Source: Macropodus opercularis
Taxonomy: Eukaryota > Chordata > Actinopteri > Anabantiformes > Osphronemidae
Length of the DNA stretch: 64,000 bases
Assembly: GCA_030770545.1 (NCBI GenBank)
Contig: CM061100.1
Location: forward strand, 1,433,501-1,497,500
Direction: 5' to 3'
Shown: piece by piece, positions 36,501-49,300 of the stretch
Position numbering within the stretch: the first letter of the stretch is position 1
Layout of the letters: every line of letters begins with the position of its first letter
Notes under the pieces: generated by a model
The model's input: only the letters and a program-made list of their open reading frames with translations
Told to the model about the DNA's origin: nothing
The model's database searches: none
Made by a program: the position numbers and the translations under genes

Positions 36501-39500
36501 TTTGTGGCTTGAAAAGCTGAGCCCGACTACCTCAGGTTCTGCATCCAGCAGACTAATATAAACCCAGCAGAGACTCACTGATCTGCAGTGTTTGAACTAC
36601 ATTTAATACTCGTATTTCAAATAACTAATGGGTCTAGTCTCTGAACACCCACTACACCAGCAACACAAATGTACCTAGTTGGAGAACAAATGGTGCATTT
36701 AGCTGCAAAATAAGTGGATGCATCTCTGTGCCTGGTAGAGACCAAAGCAGAGCTAAAAACCTGAATAATGAACCTACTAAAACTTTCCTAAACTTTGTCT
36801 TGTTGTCAGGTTTCCTAACTATACAACAACTAAAACATACTGCACATCAGTGTAGTTCGTTTTAATGTTAAATATGCTCAATCACACCGTTTCTGCAGGT
36901 CCTGCTTCAGGAGCAGAACCTAGGAATAAGCTACAAGTTCAACGTGCCCATACAGCGAACAGGAAGTGGCGACAATGAGGTGGGCTTCTCCTGGCACCAC
37001 CTGCCCTGGTCTGAATGCTCAGCTACCTGCGCTGGAGGTCAGTCACCACACGCTTACTACTGACTTACTACTGTACTTCATTCCAGTTTGTTTGTTTTTG
37101 ATGGATTAAAACGTAGCTAAATATACTGTTTCAACATCCCTGTGACCCCCGTGTCCTGTCCATCCTTCCCATTCTCGTGAAAGACATTTTGACACACTGT
37201 GGGTGAACATTTTTGAAATTTGTGTGTGTCTGTGTGTGATTCTGTTAATCTTCTCCAATGCCAGTATCATAATTTGCAAAAACCCAGAATCATAATGTAA
37301 TTTGAGACAGAATTCTAAAATCATTACTTTATAGCCTGGAGGTTCGTTCCCTCTAATAAATCCAATATGTACATTTTCCATATTTCAGCCAGAGTAATGA
37401 ATACAGTGTCAGTTCTGTGAATGAGCTGCTTTGCATAGCTGCTGGTTCACCGGCGCTGCACACAGATCAGCCACTCTTCCAGAGCGCTTGCTGTAGAAAG
37501 TCAAACATTCAAAATCTGAAACCGCACAGAAATGTCGACCTCAGAAATAACTAAACCAAACCTTTTAGCCCAAAATCAATGGGTTTCATGTAACAATAAA
37601 TAGTGTTTCTTCCCAGTTGTCAAGCGCGGCCTGGACAGGTTTGTACAAGCATGACTGAATAAGCATGTGGGTTTTTCTGAAGGATATCCAAGTCCAGAGC
37701 AGAAGTTTGAAGGTATCCCTTAGACGGGGAAGCGCACATGGCCTTCCAATGCAATAAACATGCCTCAGCACTGTTGATCCAAATCATCTAATTTGTGTCT
37801 ACTGTGTGAGTCTGACTGCACAGAGCTTTAAATCAGTAAAATGTTATTTAATCATGCACCCATTTGAAACAGCTTGCTCAGCTGATCATGGAGTGTTGTT
37901 TCATATATCACTATAGTAATAAACCTCATGAAAAAACATCTTTTGACAACCTTACAACTGAAAACCTTAACCCCACGCTTCGCACTAGTCCTCCAAACAG
38001 TATTTCACTTCAAGCACAGATGGGTAGATTTTCTACACATACACATCCATATCTCATAACATCTGCCAGACAAGTCTGCTACGGTTCTGTATATGTCTCA
38101 CGAGGGTCCAAAAGACGCTTTCTGGGTTGGTGCGGCCCACAAACACACTGCAGGAGGCGCGGCACAGACAGAGCAGCCCTCATTCCCTGCATTAGCGAAC
38201 GGTGTTGTTCAAAGCTGAGATCAGCTGAGCTGCAGCTCTGTGCAGTCTTACTATCCAGTCCTTTCATCCCCGCAGGATCTCAGAAACAGGAGGTGGTGTG
38301 TAAACGGCTGGACGACAACTCTGTGGTCCAGAACAGCTACTGTGACCAGGACAGCAAACCTCCAGAAAACCAGAGAGACTGCAACACTGAGCCGTGTCCG
38401 CCAGAGTATGTACTGTCCCAATAAGCACTTTTTAAAATATGAAACAAATAACAGAGGATTTAAAGAACTGTAACATAAGCGTGATATGTGATATTATTAA
38501 CGCTTATGTTAACATGTCTTGTAATCTGACTTGGCATAATGAACATCTGGAGTCGTGCTCTGTTTTTGGTTAATACCACATTTTTAAGGAAATATCTGCT
38601 AAATGCTCCACAGAATGAACCAACTAATTATCAGCTGTTGTGTAAATACTAAGCATCGACTGATGACTCTCTGTGAGTCTGTCGCTAGAGCATCACCTTA
38701 AGATCCATTGTTCATATAAAGGTTAAAGCAGATCAGTGTTAAATTGTTGCAAAAAAAAAAAACGCTCCATAAAAATAAGGCTGAGTGGTGATATTAATTC
38801 ACCTCCAACGAGCCCTAGTTGTAAAATGTGTTTGGATGAAAGTGATTTATAACTTCATAAGTTAACTATTTTCAGTGTTCGCGTCACGCCAAAAATAAGA
38901 GCCCTGAAAATGACCACCTGTGTTTGATTGTTCTGGCTTCTTCGCTAACCCTCCAGGGGTCGTATACACACATACAGGTGGAATATGAACATGTGTACAG
39001 TGGCCAAATGTCCGTAAACTCCGCACTGGAGCTGGAAGCGTGGCCAGACTCACTTCAATCACGTCTGGAAAAAGAGGGATTAAGTGCATCGGGTTAATTA
39101 TTTTCAGGCTATCTGACAGCTGTTTGTATGTGAGAGTGAGTGTCTGTGTCTTTCAGCTGGGCTTTAGCCAAAACAACTGACAATTTCGTAAATCTGCTGC
39201 GTTTGTTTTCTTATATTCAAGCTACAGTCTTTGGGTTATTTATTCTCACATCTGTACTCAGTGGATGCAGCCTTGTGGCAACACATTTTTGTGCGTTGCA
39301 GTGTGCACTTGTGTCTGTTAGGAGGACAAACAAGCCTTGTGCAGTTTCAGGAAAGGCTGACTTAAGCAGACCATGTAAACACAATTGTTTTAGAATAGCT
39401 GGGGTTTTATGGGGTAGAGTAATGAAAGCTAACACAGATGTTTGAACGCGCCGTTAATTCTGTATACATTCCTTCAGATGATGTAATATCTCACAGGCTA

Positions 39501-42500
39501 GATGTGTTTAGAGGGCTGTTGTCAGGGCAGTTTTATTCTGTTAATTGTAACGTTTGTAGACGGGGGTTGAAGAACACTGGGTCTAACTTAATGGAGGTGA
39601 AAAGCTCAGCGGCCTGACAGCCAGGGTCTTATTAGATTGTTTCAGCTTTTCACTGTGAAGGCTATGCTTGTTCAAAAGCTAACCAATAGGGGAGCAATCT
39701 GAGAAATAAAGGTCTATAAATAAAGTCAGTCACAGAAAGAGAGAGAAACCACTGGTGCACTGAGAAGAAAACAGAGAATGGTAAGTCCAAGGAAAACAAC
39801 AACTGAAGACAGAATCGATGTCGCATCACATACAGTCCCTGAGTACTACGGGCTAGTGTACGTCGCTTTGAATTGGGAGGGGCAAGAAGCTTTGTCTGAG
39901 CACATATTTAAAACTCAAACAAGAAATGATTTTGTGATGCCAACAAGTATCTCTTCATCAATTAGGCACACATGACTTTTTAACTCGAGCTTCTCTTGTC
40001 CAGGTGGTTCATTGGCGAGTGGTCGGAATGTGGGAAGACATGTGATGGTGGGATAAGGACACGAACAGTCCTGTGTATCAGAAAGATCGGTCCTGCTGAG
40101 GAGGAGACACTGGAGGACGTCCACTGTCTGACACACCGGCCTATTGAACAAGAGCCCTGCAACAACCAGTCCTGCCCACCAAAGTGGGTCACTCTAGACT
40201 GGTCTGAGGTAAACTGCACAAGCTGCTCCGTTTAGCGACTGGTCTACTGAATTCTCCTACTTACACCCAATTCTCCTCTGCTTAGTGCACACCTAAATGT
40301 GGCCCTGGCTTTAAGCACCGCATTGCCTTGTGTAAGAGCAACGACCTGACCAAGACCTTCCCGTCCGCCCACTGCCCAAGCCACAACAAACCTCCGGTCC
40401 GGATCCGCTGCAGTTTAGGGCGTTGTCCTCCTCCTCGCTGGATCCCCGGTGAATGGGGACAGGTAGGACGGCTCCCATCACAGCTTGATCTGAGAACAGA
40501 CATGATTTCAACAGGACGGTGTTTAATCCTCTAAAAGGGTAGCTTCAGTGTTTAACAGACAAAAGATCGCATCCACGTGTTAGAGAATGGTTCATATAAT
40601 TTACAGATGCCTGACATACGCTCGGTCTCTAAGCAGGTCTGTGACGTGCACATCCAACTGCTCCAACAGGCCTGGAGTCTGTGATCAGTGACAGTAATAT
40701 CCTCCTGGCTGTTTGAAGTTTATCTCAGCCTCAGAACAACCAGGACACTCAATCACTTCCAGCAACATGATTTAAAGAAAGACTGAGGGGTAGTGTTGTT
40801 GGGCTCAACCTGACCTGAATTCGTATGCACGGCAAAAGCTGTTGAACGCTTTAAAACCCAGCTGACTCATGTTAGTGAGAAGCCGCCAAAAAAACGTGCG
40901 TCAGAGAAAGCACTATCTACCAAGAAGTATGGTTTGTTATTCTGTTGGATTTGTTAATAATTTAGTGGAAAAGTGGAATTTTAAACAGTGTGGTCTGATG
41001 TTTAGAAGACCGTTGTGTGGGGTCACCCATGCTGCGGAGGAGCTGAGGTCACGGTTTGAGTTCTGAGTTGTTCAGGTCGTGGGTTAAAGGTCAAGAGCCA
41101 AGCAGCTGAGCTTGGAGCTTTCATCTGGCTTCTCTTCATTCTGATTATCTGTGCATACATGTAAGTCAATATCACACCTTTACAAATCTATCAGAGCCAA
41201 TAATGGCGGTAAACAAAGCAAACCTGACCGATAAGCTCAGCTGGTCCATCAAAGCGCGGGCTCCTCGCCACACGGGGCCAAGCTAATAGCTCCTAACAGC
41301 TGGAGTCGGCTCTCATGCAGCACTTTCTCACTGTGGTCGTGTGTACGCTTCCTCTCTTCCTCCGCCTCCTCTTTTTCTGGCTGTAATTACAAGCTTCGTC
41401 CTTGGTGCCCTGGTCTCTCACCAGCTGAAAGGCGAAGCATCAGAAAGGGAAGATTGTTGCCAGCTACAGGGCTCCTGGTCTTACAGGCCAAAAGGTCACC
41501 AGTTCAAATCCCACTTAAGTCGCACCATTGACGTACACCATCTGTCACGGCTGGCAGCGGGCCCTAATAAAGAGTCTCTAATTGGGAAGGGATGACATGC
41601 TGGCTCACTGATCTGAGGCAGCCTCAGAGGATCATTGAAGGTGACAAAGCCGAAAGGTAGTTCCTCTTGTCAGCAGGGTCAGGGGCAACCAGGTTCATAT
41701 CACACACTCAGACGCTTTGGGATGGCTGACAGATGTTGGCGATGCCTCCAAAGCAGATGAATTGTGACAGTATGTGCTTAATTTGGGGCTTGTGCTTTGT
41801 TGAAGGTGTGCTGGCATCTACTGCAGTAGGTCTTGTAATCATTATTTTTATTTTATAAAGAAATTTAAAGGCTGTTCACAAAACAAATTGTAGTTTTTAT
41901 TACAACTGGCTCATGGTATGTACACAAACAAAACACAGCAAACCATATGCTAAATGGGCCATATGCTAAAACTGCATTACTTTAAGTAAAACTCAGTAGG
42001 TTGCAGATGAATCCAAACTGCAGCACTGAGACCTAACTGAGACCAGACTTTCCTAAAGCACGAGCGTGATTTGCTCTTTCTGGGGATATCGCTGACATCA
42101 TATTAAAAACTAAAACATAAACACAGGCACAATACACAACATTAGCTGAGTAGGTGCATCATATTCTCTGGAGTTTTTCAAAGCGCTATTCTTTCCATCC
42201 TAGAAATATCTGGAGTTCATTAATGAGTTGGCAGAAAAATGTATCTTTCTTTTAGTCATTTAATAGTAACAGCCTTTCTGTGTGTGATTTCTTCATTGTA
42301 GCTCAAATCGTTTGCAAAGAATTTCTCTCTCTCTCTGTTGGTCTCTCGCCTTAAAAACACGATTTATCGCACAGACAAAAGGATCTCGAAAGCAGCAGTT
42401 GACCTGGTTACTCAAGAGTTGGACATGGTCACTGATGAGCAGCCAGCTGAATCAGACTCTGTGCCCTGATGATTGGTTGTATGTGTATGGCAGAGATTAC

Positions 42501-43944
42501 CAGGAGTGGCCGAGTGTGGGTCTGTGTGCAGAAGACAAAACGGCTAAATGTGCTCCTGTAATGTCTTGGGTTGCAGTGTTCGGCTCAGTGCGGCCTGGGC
42601 CAGCAGATGAGGACGGTGCAGTGCCTGTCATACACCGGGCAGCTGTCTAACGAGTGCACCGAGTCCCTGCGACCCGCCACCATGCAGCAGTGTGAGAGCA
42701 AGTGTGACGCCAGCCCCATATCGAATGGCGACGGTAAGATGGCGAAGCGTCACGTTTTCATCAGTGTGTGCTCACCGAACACGTACAGGTTTCTGGTCCG
42801 TCCGCATGCAACTGCAGATGGTTTGTTTAAATACCTATGGTGAAAAATGTGCAATGCTTTCACACAAAACCCCGCCCGAAAGCTAATAAAGTCTCTATCT
42901 TCATCTTTACTGTTGTGTTATGACCTAAACACGTTTGGATGACACACTCCTTACACTTTGCCAGCTACATTAATCTTTCCAGCGAGGTTGGCTCCTGGTC
43001 AAATCGAAACAGCTCAGCTCCCCATATACACTTACACATGATGGATGGCTATTCAGATGGCTAGAGAAGTACCGTTCGATTAGCCTGAATGGAAAACGTG
43101 AGCAGAGTTTACAGGCTGGCTAATGGGATTAGCTGTAGGCTAATTGTTCCTTTATGGACAGCAGTGAGGCAATGTCTCGTTTCATTTGGCTCTGTGGAGG
43201 TAGGGGCCAAAGCCTAATAAGGGAAGACACTCTGATCGTGATAAGGCATTTAGAGCACTGCCTGTCCAGCGTCCAGCATCCAGCTAGCTGTGTGTGTGTG
43301 TGTGTGTGTGTGCGTGTGCGTGCGTGTTGCAGGGATGGCAGCCGGCCCAGTTAGTGAACAAGGCCAGGATCTGTCTCAGTCTGAGCCTCTGCGTCCAAGT
43401 ATAGTTGAGGAGTTTTATTCTGCTGAGGCCTAAGGGAGATGTACCAGCCCTCGCATAGCCAGTCAGCCCCAGTTTGTGCCTCTCACGTGTTACCATTTAA
43501 GCCATAAACATAACTTTCCAAAAAATAATTATCCCGAATAGAAACGCTTACAGTTTACTTACAGCTGTTCTGCAGGAATTTGCAGTTTCCCTTAGGACGT
43601 CAGCTGAATAAAAAAAGATTCATGAAAGGTTCAGTAATGACAGATATGTATGCTCTAAAATAAAAAAATTGAATTATTTTGTAGGCATATTGAAAAAACA
43701 GATCCAAATTTGTTGCATCTTGAGAGATGTAGACATCGCTATTGCAGTTCATTTGCTGCAGGAACAGTAATAACCTTCAAAAAACATGGAGCCTTGAGAC
43801 TGTTCTTGGGTTTAACGCTGCTCTTTCTCTGCAGAATGCAAGGACGTAAACAAAGTGGCGTACTGCCCGCTGGTACTGAAGTTCAAGTTCTGCAGCCGAG
43901 CGTACTTCAGACAGATGTGCTGCAAGACCTGTCAGGGGCACTGA
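9690..43944 (+). CDS. adamts6: ADAMTS6, secreted zinc metalloproteinase with thrombospondin repeats
   Basis: Twenty-four coding exons join in phase to 1119 residues (human ADAMTS6: about 1117): 9690-9789, 9870-10249, 11140-11314, 11879-12072, 12195-12278, 12740-12885, 14756-14799, 16795-16900, 17794-17940, 21594-21735, 24372-24479, 25760-25905, 27398-27461, 30465-30567, 31037-31170, 32950-33073, 33561-33641, 35526-35689, 36899-37037, 38276-38405, 40004-40208, 40286-40462, 42577-42733, 43835-43944. All introns are GT-AG. The order is signal peptide, propeptide, catalytic domain, disintegrin-like, TSR1, Cys-rich, spacer, four more TSRs, PLAC. The N-terminus MEILWKTLTWTLSL and long runs elsewhere match ADAMTS6 rather than its sister ADAMTS10. 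ADAMTS6 acts outside the cell; known family roles are fibrillin/microfibril and syndecan-4 biology and cardiac development. It is tail to tail with CWC27, as in human. Confidence 0.97.
15879..15908. repeat. (TG)n microsatellite in ADAMTS6 intron 7
   Basis: About 15 TG dinucleotides, then a degenerate GCGTGTGCGC tail. It lies well away from the flanking exons. Confidence 0.95.
19519..19542. repeat. (AC)n microsatellite in ADAMTS6 intron 9
   Basis: About 12 AC dinucleotides in the middle of the 3.65-kb intron 9. No gene or RNA was recognised elsewhere in that intron. Confidence 0.95.
21493..21504. repeat. G12 homopolymer upstream of ADAMTS6 exon 10
   Basis: Twelve consecutive G on the coding strand, about 90 nt before the exon 10 acceptor. 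A second G12 run lies at 22754-22765 in intron 10. Both are likely length-variable. Confidence 0.9.
24492..24567. repeat. adamts6: Long (CA)n tract immediately after ADAMTS6 exon 11
   Basis: About 38 uninterrupted CA units begin only some 12 nt after the exon 11 donor (GGG|GTGAGT, GT at 24480). CA-rich RNA next to a 5' splice site is a known binding target for hnRNP L, which can raise or lower exon use depending on position. The repeat and its position are seen directly; a splicing role is inference. Confidence 0.95.
31534..32109 (-). other. 191-codon antisense ORF in ADAMTS6 intron 15, probably chance
   Basis: An ATG-initiated minus-strand frame entirely within the intron between exons 15 and 16. 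It is rich in Leu, Cys, Phe and Lys, with no domain, repeat or transposase motif that I recognise. An overlapping plus-strand frame of 122 codons (31882-32250) is also open, which suggests locally stop-poor sequence rather than selection. I would not annotate a gene here. Confidence 0.12.
41480..41540 (+). repeat. Possible degenerate tRNA-derived SINE fragment
   Basis: The sequence around 41494-41513 (AGGTCACCAGTTCAAATCCC) resembles the RNA polymerase III B box (consensus GGTTCGANTCC, here AGTTCAAATCC) and the tRNA-like head of common fish SINEs. I could not find a clear A box, target-site duplication or tail, so only a decayed fragment is suggested. It lies in ADAMTS6 intron 22. Confidence 0.3.
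43289..43312. repeat. (TG)n microsatellite in ADAMTS6 intron 23
   Basis: About 12 TG units followed by an imperfect CGTGTGCGTGCGTG extension. Confidence 0.95.
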
Positions 43945-46362
43945 CCTCCGGAGCACAAACGCAAAACCTAGCTGGAGAGAGGAAACAAGGCAATAGGAAA
44001 AAAATGGAGGGAGGCTGATACGGCACTGAAAGGGAGAGAAGAAGAAAAAACATCCTGGACCGGTGAAAGACAGACGAAGTGATCTGCTGGAAAGAGATGC
44101 AGTGAAGTAAGGAGTTCCCCGAATCACATCTGGTCCTCCTGCCCTCCATCACGGTGGAATTCAAACCACTGCTCAGCTCCTGACGCTGACACTAACTAAC
44201 ACTTCTTTTTTTTTTTTTTATGTTCACTTCTGTGAAGTGCAACTTTTGTTGATTTGTTGATGTTATTTTTATTACAATAATAATTATTGATATCTTTGTT
44301 AGTCTTTCTCTGTTTTATGAATCCAAAGTGCTGGACACAACGTTCACAGAGGATGTGCCCCGGAGACGGACAGAGGACGGGGGTGGGATTTAAAAGTGGC
44401 ACAGCCATCACAGTGCAGACAGACGTTGGCTTGGATGCACTTTTTTGTGTACTTACTTTGCCAACTTACTGCTCAAACCGAAAAAACCCATCACTGTACT
44501 GTATATTTATTGTACAATTCCAAACAGAGCTGAGATATTGTCATGTTTTTGTCAGACAGTAGCCAACTGGTCTGACAGGGAATGTAATGTGATTGATTTT
44601 CAGTGTCTGGGCTGGAATGAAAATATTACATATTGTAACATAAGTTAAGTCCTTATATACTGTAAGGATGTGTAGACCATATACAAGTTTAATCCAGGAA
44701 CACAATTAGCATAAGGAGGATTTTTTATTTAAATTTTTCATGTTTTCTTTCCCTTAGTTCCAGACTTATAATTTAAAGTTAACCCTTTGTCATTAGTCTG
44801 AAGTTTTAATATATTGTCCGATGGGCCACAAATACTAAACTGGCCTTCACGTGAGGAGACGTCCCCATGGGAGATTCCAGTTCACTATTGAAGGATAAAC
44901 TTTGAAGGAGCATACTCTACAAAACTAAAGAACATTTCAACATTTGGACCGTCATGCTGAGGGCTAGATGAGAAAATACCCGTCTGCATGCTCAGTACTA
45001 ACTAGTGCTGGGGACGGTTAGCTTTGCTCAGTAGAAATACTGGACGCAGGATGAAGGGCTGTCCTGAGTCTATCTAATGCTGCCCTCACGTGTATCACTG
45101 GGCCAAAGTGTCAACATTTGAGATTGAGACACAGATTTCAATTGAAAAACACTTTTGCATCATGTGATCAAAGACCTGACAGCAGTTAATACCAGATAAA
45201 ACAAGTGGAAGGTGAGCCGTTTCAACCCAAGCCTAATCTAAGCTGTGGCTTCGTAATTATTTACCTGTACATGACAGATATACATTGTTTTATCCACCAA
45301 ATGTCAAACTACACGTCACATTCATGGTGGTTTTGTTGCCAGACCACGTATCCTGACTTCAGACACTCACTTTCCTCTCATCATCTTTGTCTCTCAGCGT
45401 TGTTTTTTTATTTTTAAGTCCATGGAGTACTGTGTTTACCTCTTCTTTTCCTCCTGCTTTGCTCCAAGGGTTACAGCCTTCCCAGGCTTCTGGTGCTATC
45501 AAGTGGGTGCTTCCATTCAGCCATCTCCAGTGTGCTTAAAACGAGACTGGATCCAACAATATGAAATGCTATCCATGTCAACCTCTCTGTTGGTAAATGC
45601 TGGTCATGTTATAGTTTAGTTTGTATCGGTTGATACCTCACACTGGGAAGTTTCATTGTTAACCACGTATTGTACTTCGTGCGACCAACAAAACGGACAC
45701 TCACCAGTAAGTGAAGCCTTTATCCAGACATTTCTGCTGGTTTAGAGGTTGTGAAAGGGAACATCTAGGACACGTCGCCATCATAGACTTGTCAGAGAGA
45801 TACAGGAGGAGTCTACGGGACCTGAGACACAGTGTAGGCGTGTTCAAGGAACTCATCGAAGCCGTTAACAACTAATGTTTAATTTGCTGCTGCTACTTTT
45901 TTGTAGCCACCTTCAGTGCGACAACATTGAGCATAATCGTTCGGTTACCAAACCTTGATTGAGGCAGTTGGGAGGGGACAGTGGATGCTAAGGAGCATTT
46001 CAGACTGCTTGGACTAACTCATCGAATGGCTTTAGGACATGGAGCCTCCAGAAACGGAGACGTGAAATCAATCAAAATGGTACTCATTGCTGTGAACTTG
46101 GATGTTTGAATGTCACATTGATTATTCCTGTACCTACGTGCAAAACAAATGAGAAGCATCATGTCATTAGTTGCGTATATTTTATATTCAGTATTAATGT
46201 TGGTACACTGTTACTAATTTTTTTCAAATGTAAATTATATGCTAATTTATTGCGCTGTCTCACTTGTACATTTAATTCACTGCATGCACCTGAAAGTTAC
46301 CATAGTGAAAAAATGCAGTGATACAGGCCTTCACCAACATTTTTTAAAGTAGGTATAATAAA
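43945..46362 (+). terminator. adamts6: ADAMTS6 3' UTR and distal polyadenylation signal
   Basis: After the stop the sequence is AT-rich and without long conserved frames. The clearest AATAAA on the plus strand is at 46357-46362, about 2.4 kb downstream, so the 3' UTR may be about 2.4 kb long. Earlier variant signals could give shorter isoforms. The extent is inference from the hexamer alone. Confidence 0.4.
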
Positions 46363-49300
46363 CAAGAGCAGCTTTTAACAGGATCCAGTGTTAGTACATT
46401 CATTTTCTGTCCTGTCAGTCATCTGTGCATAATTTTAAGGATGTGAATGATTCCTAGGATCTGGCAGCTATTATCCTGGAAACTCATGCACACCTTTGAA
46501 TTTCTAATCATTTCAACACACTCCTCTATCCTTCTGTCTACAAGCGGCGTCTGCAACTGGAGGTACATGAAGAAAGGCTTGCAAACGTGATACAAACGTA
46601 GGCTTATAAAAAATACCAAAACCGGAAAAAAGGATGAATAGAACGAATGGTGTGAACGCTGACAATGACACTTGCGCAAACGGGCAACAGCAACGATACG
46701 GAGATTAAAGCAGCAGAGATCTGTGGCTCAAAGAGAACTGACCGGACCAGTCTTCCATGCAGCAGCAGTGAACAGACAGCGTGAGGCAGATTCAGCACAG
46801 GATGGTCACTGCCGATGAAATTGCGCAGTTGCAGTGTGAGGTGGAAACAAACGGGTTCTCGAAATGGTTTACTTCAAATTCATGAAGCCACTTTGACTCC
46901 AACATGCGAGATTCAAAGGTGAAATGCATTTCCAACTATCTCAGTTGTGCTGGCACAGTGGGACTATGGTACTCTGCTTCCCCTTATCCCAGCCTCAAGT
47001 GTCTGGATTCACTCTTAGGTAGCTGCGAGGCTTCCACTCTCCTTTGTAATTAATTCCAAATAAACAGTAACTTGCCCACTTGGCTGGGAAACTCTGCTGT
47101 CTCCTTCTGATCCACAGTGTCCAATTACAGAGGCAGACAAATGGCCTGTTTGGTCTAATGTAACCAGTTTTAAATACCTGTATGTCTGGCCTCTGTCTCA
47201 CGCTGGTCCATCTGCAGGGGTGTGTGGTTACATTAGTCCTGACCTGCAGAGCTGAAAGAGACAAAGAAAGGTGGTGAGGTTAATTTCACCAGAGCTGACC
47301 TGATGGCCAAAAAGCAGCTCGTGATATGTACACGTCAACGAGACTAAAGAAACAAACCTTTCCTAAGAAATTTAAGCTGCCCACTGGATACACTGCACAT
47401 ATCCGCGAGCAAGAGGCCTCCACATGATGCCACTACTCAAGAAATATCCAGTTTAAGTCTTTTACCTAAAATTGCACAGTGTAATTAAAGCAAATGAGAC
47501 ACACGACTGCTACTGTACACTGTGCCTGGTAACGAGTAACAGTCAAGAAGCTATGAAAACATTTACACACGAAGGTCAAAGGTCACAGTGGATATTGATG
47601 ACTACAAGGTTGGACTTTTAGTACATTCTGTTGTCATCTTCATCTTAATCCAGAGTATCGTCCCTTAGCTGCACCACGTGTGTTTAACTAAATAAATAGC
47701 AAGGAGCTTTCCTAGGACATCAGGTCCGTGAGACATGAAGCCCACGTGGTGCTTGTGATAAGAGGTGCAGGGGGAAGGGAGAGGAGCCACTGCAGTGATA
47801 AGGCACTATTAATCACGGGGATACATAAAAACGTGCACAAAATGCTATCAAACACGTTAAAGTTATTCCAAACATCCGGCAGCGTGTAAAACTTAAACTG
47901 CCTTTCTTTTCTTAGGAGTAATGGTTCGTCTGCCCTTGAAGCCCAGAGGGCCTGTGCCATCAGTCTTGGCTCAGGTCCTGGCGACATAGCGTAGCTTTAC
48001 ACTTCAAGACAGTGGCTAACGTCCAAGTGGGAGGTGTGAGGATTAGCATGGTGATGAACAGCATAGCTCTCTAAGGGTTTATCATTCTTAATCAGAGTCA
48101 TTGATGAGTTCGCAAAGTGTTGCAGACACTCTGAACACAGTGCAGCGGGAGAAACCGCTCCAGATGGTGTTGCTGGAGACAACGCACGCACGGACCTGGG
48201 AGGTCTGACAGGAAGGAATGCTAGCCTGGGAATGGAAGGTCATGCCTCCAGCACCTGCTATCTACTGGGCTCTGTCTTGCTAAGCCCTCGCTGCTCTTTC
48301 CCACAGCTGAGACCCAGACTGAACTTCCATGGACAACATCAAAGGCCTGAGTGGAGGCTGTAGAGGAGATGCCAAGAGCCAGCCCATTGAAAATACTGGG
48401 AGGAAGTCAAGTAGGTGAATTCAAGTATGCGCGTCCGCATGAAGCTAAGTTACACTAAGAAATGGCTGCAGTTTCACTTCAGTTCCCCAGTAGCTCAAAA
48501 TCACAATTCAAATGCATATGGAGCATCTTTATTTCCTACTTGTTTAATAACATTTAAAACCTGAAGTGGACGACACCAAGACTCGTGCAACACACTTGAA
48601 AATCTATTTGAGGGATGTTCCAGACCTTAACTATTAGGGCCTGTGTCTGTAGCCGGGTCACCTTTAAGGGATGAGGCTTTGTTCCTCTAATGTCATCTGA
48701 CAGCAGGGAAGACGGCAGGTAAGTGGATTAAGTGCATAAAAGATCAATGGCCAATCACTTAGGCCAATGGAGTTAAGCCAAGAGCTTTTGCTTGGCTGAG
48801 AGGAGACTGAATAATGTCATCGTTTGTGTAGATGGTGCCCTACAACAGCATCCCCTATGTACAGCACACAGGGCATCCTCACTTGAGAACATCATTAAAT
48901 CCATCAAGAATGACTTATATCAGGATTTAGCCTTTTCTGCTCCAACTGCCCACAACTAATAAATGACAGCCAGCTAATGAGGACAAATGATAATGGTACA
49001 GAAGTAGAGAAAGCTGCAGCGCTCGTGGTCATTATTCTGATCAGTTATGTTGTAATGCTACGTCTGTCTCTGTTTCATAGCCAATGTGTCCTTCAGTGTA
49101 GACAGGGAACGTGAACAGACGTTCAGTGGAAGCACACTGGGGGTTTGACAGTAACCTTGAGGATCAGCTGTGATGCCAACGCTCTTTAAAATGTTCTTTT
49201 AGTAGCTTGTAACCGTAATTTTGTTCTGAGGTAACAAAGAGTTTTATGGAGGAACAAGTCATCCTATTTGATAGTGAGAGTGGCTTAGACATCCTTAAAG

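Larger units (their letters stand above)
24372..43944 (+). other. adamts6: ADAMTS6 ancillary-domain exons (11-24)
   Basis: The disintegrin-like module finishes in exon 11. TSR1 begins near residue 561 (GGWGPWSMWGECSRTCGGG, exons 12-13). The Cys-rich module (exons 14-16) and Cys-poor spacer (exons 16-19) follow. Four further TSRs start near residues 843 (PWSECSATC), 905 (WFIGEWSECGKTC), 964 (TLDWSECTPKC) and 1021 (RWIPGEWGQCSAQC). The PLAC domain occupies about 1084-1119 and ends CCKTCQGH, followed by a stop at 43942-43944. Five TSRs and a PLAC domain are the layout shared by ADAMTS6 and ADAMTS10. These modules direct matrix binding and substrate choice. No repeat is lost or duplicated. Confidence 0.9.

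Noticed and set aside
37864..38275. In-frame open extension of about 137 codons upstream of ADAMTS6 exon 20
   Set aside because: The extra sequence has no similarity to ADAMTS6, and the standard acceptor at 38275 restores the conserved protein exactly; the open frame is probably chance.
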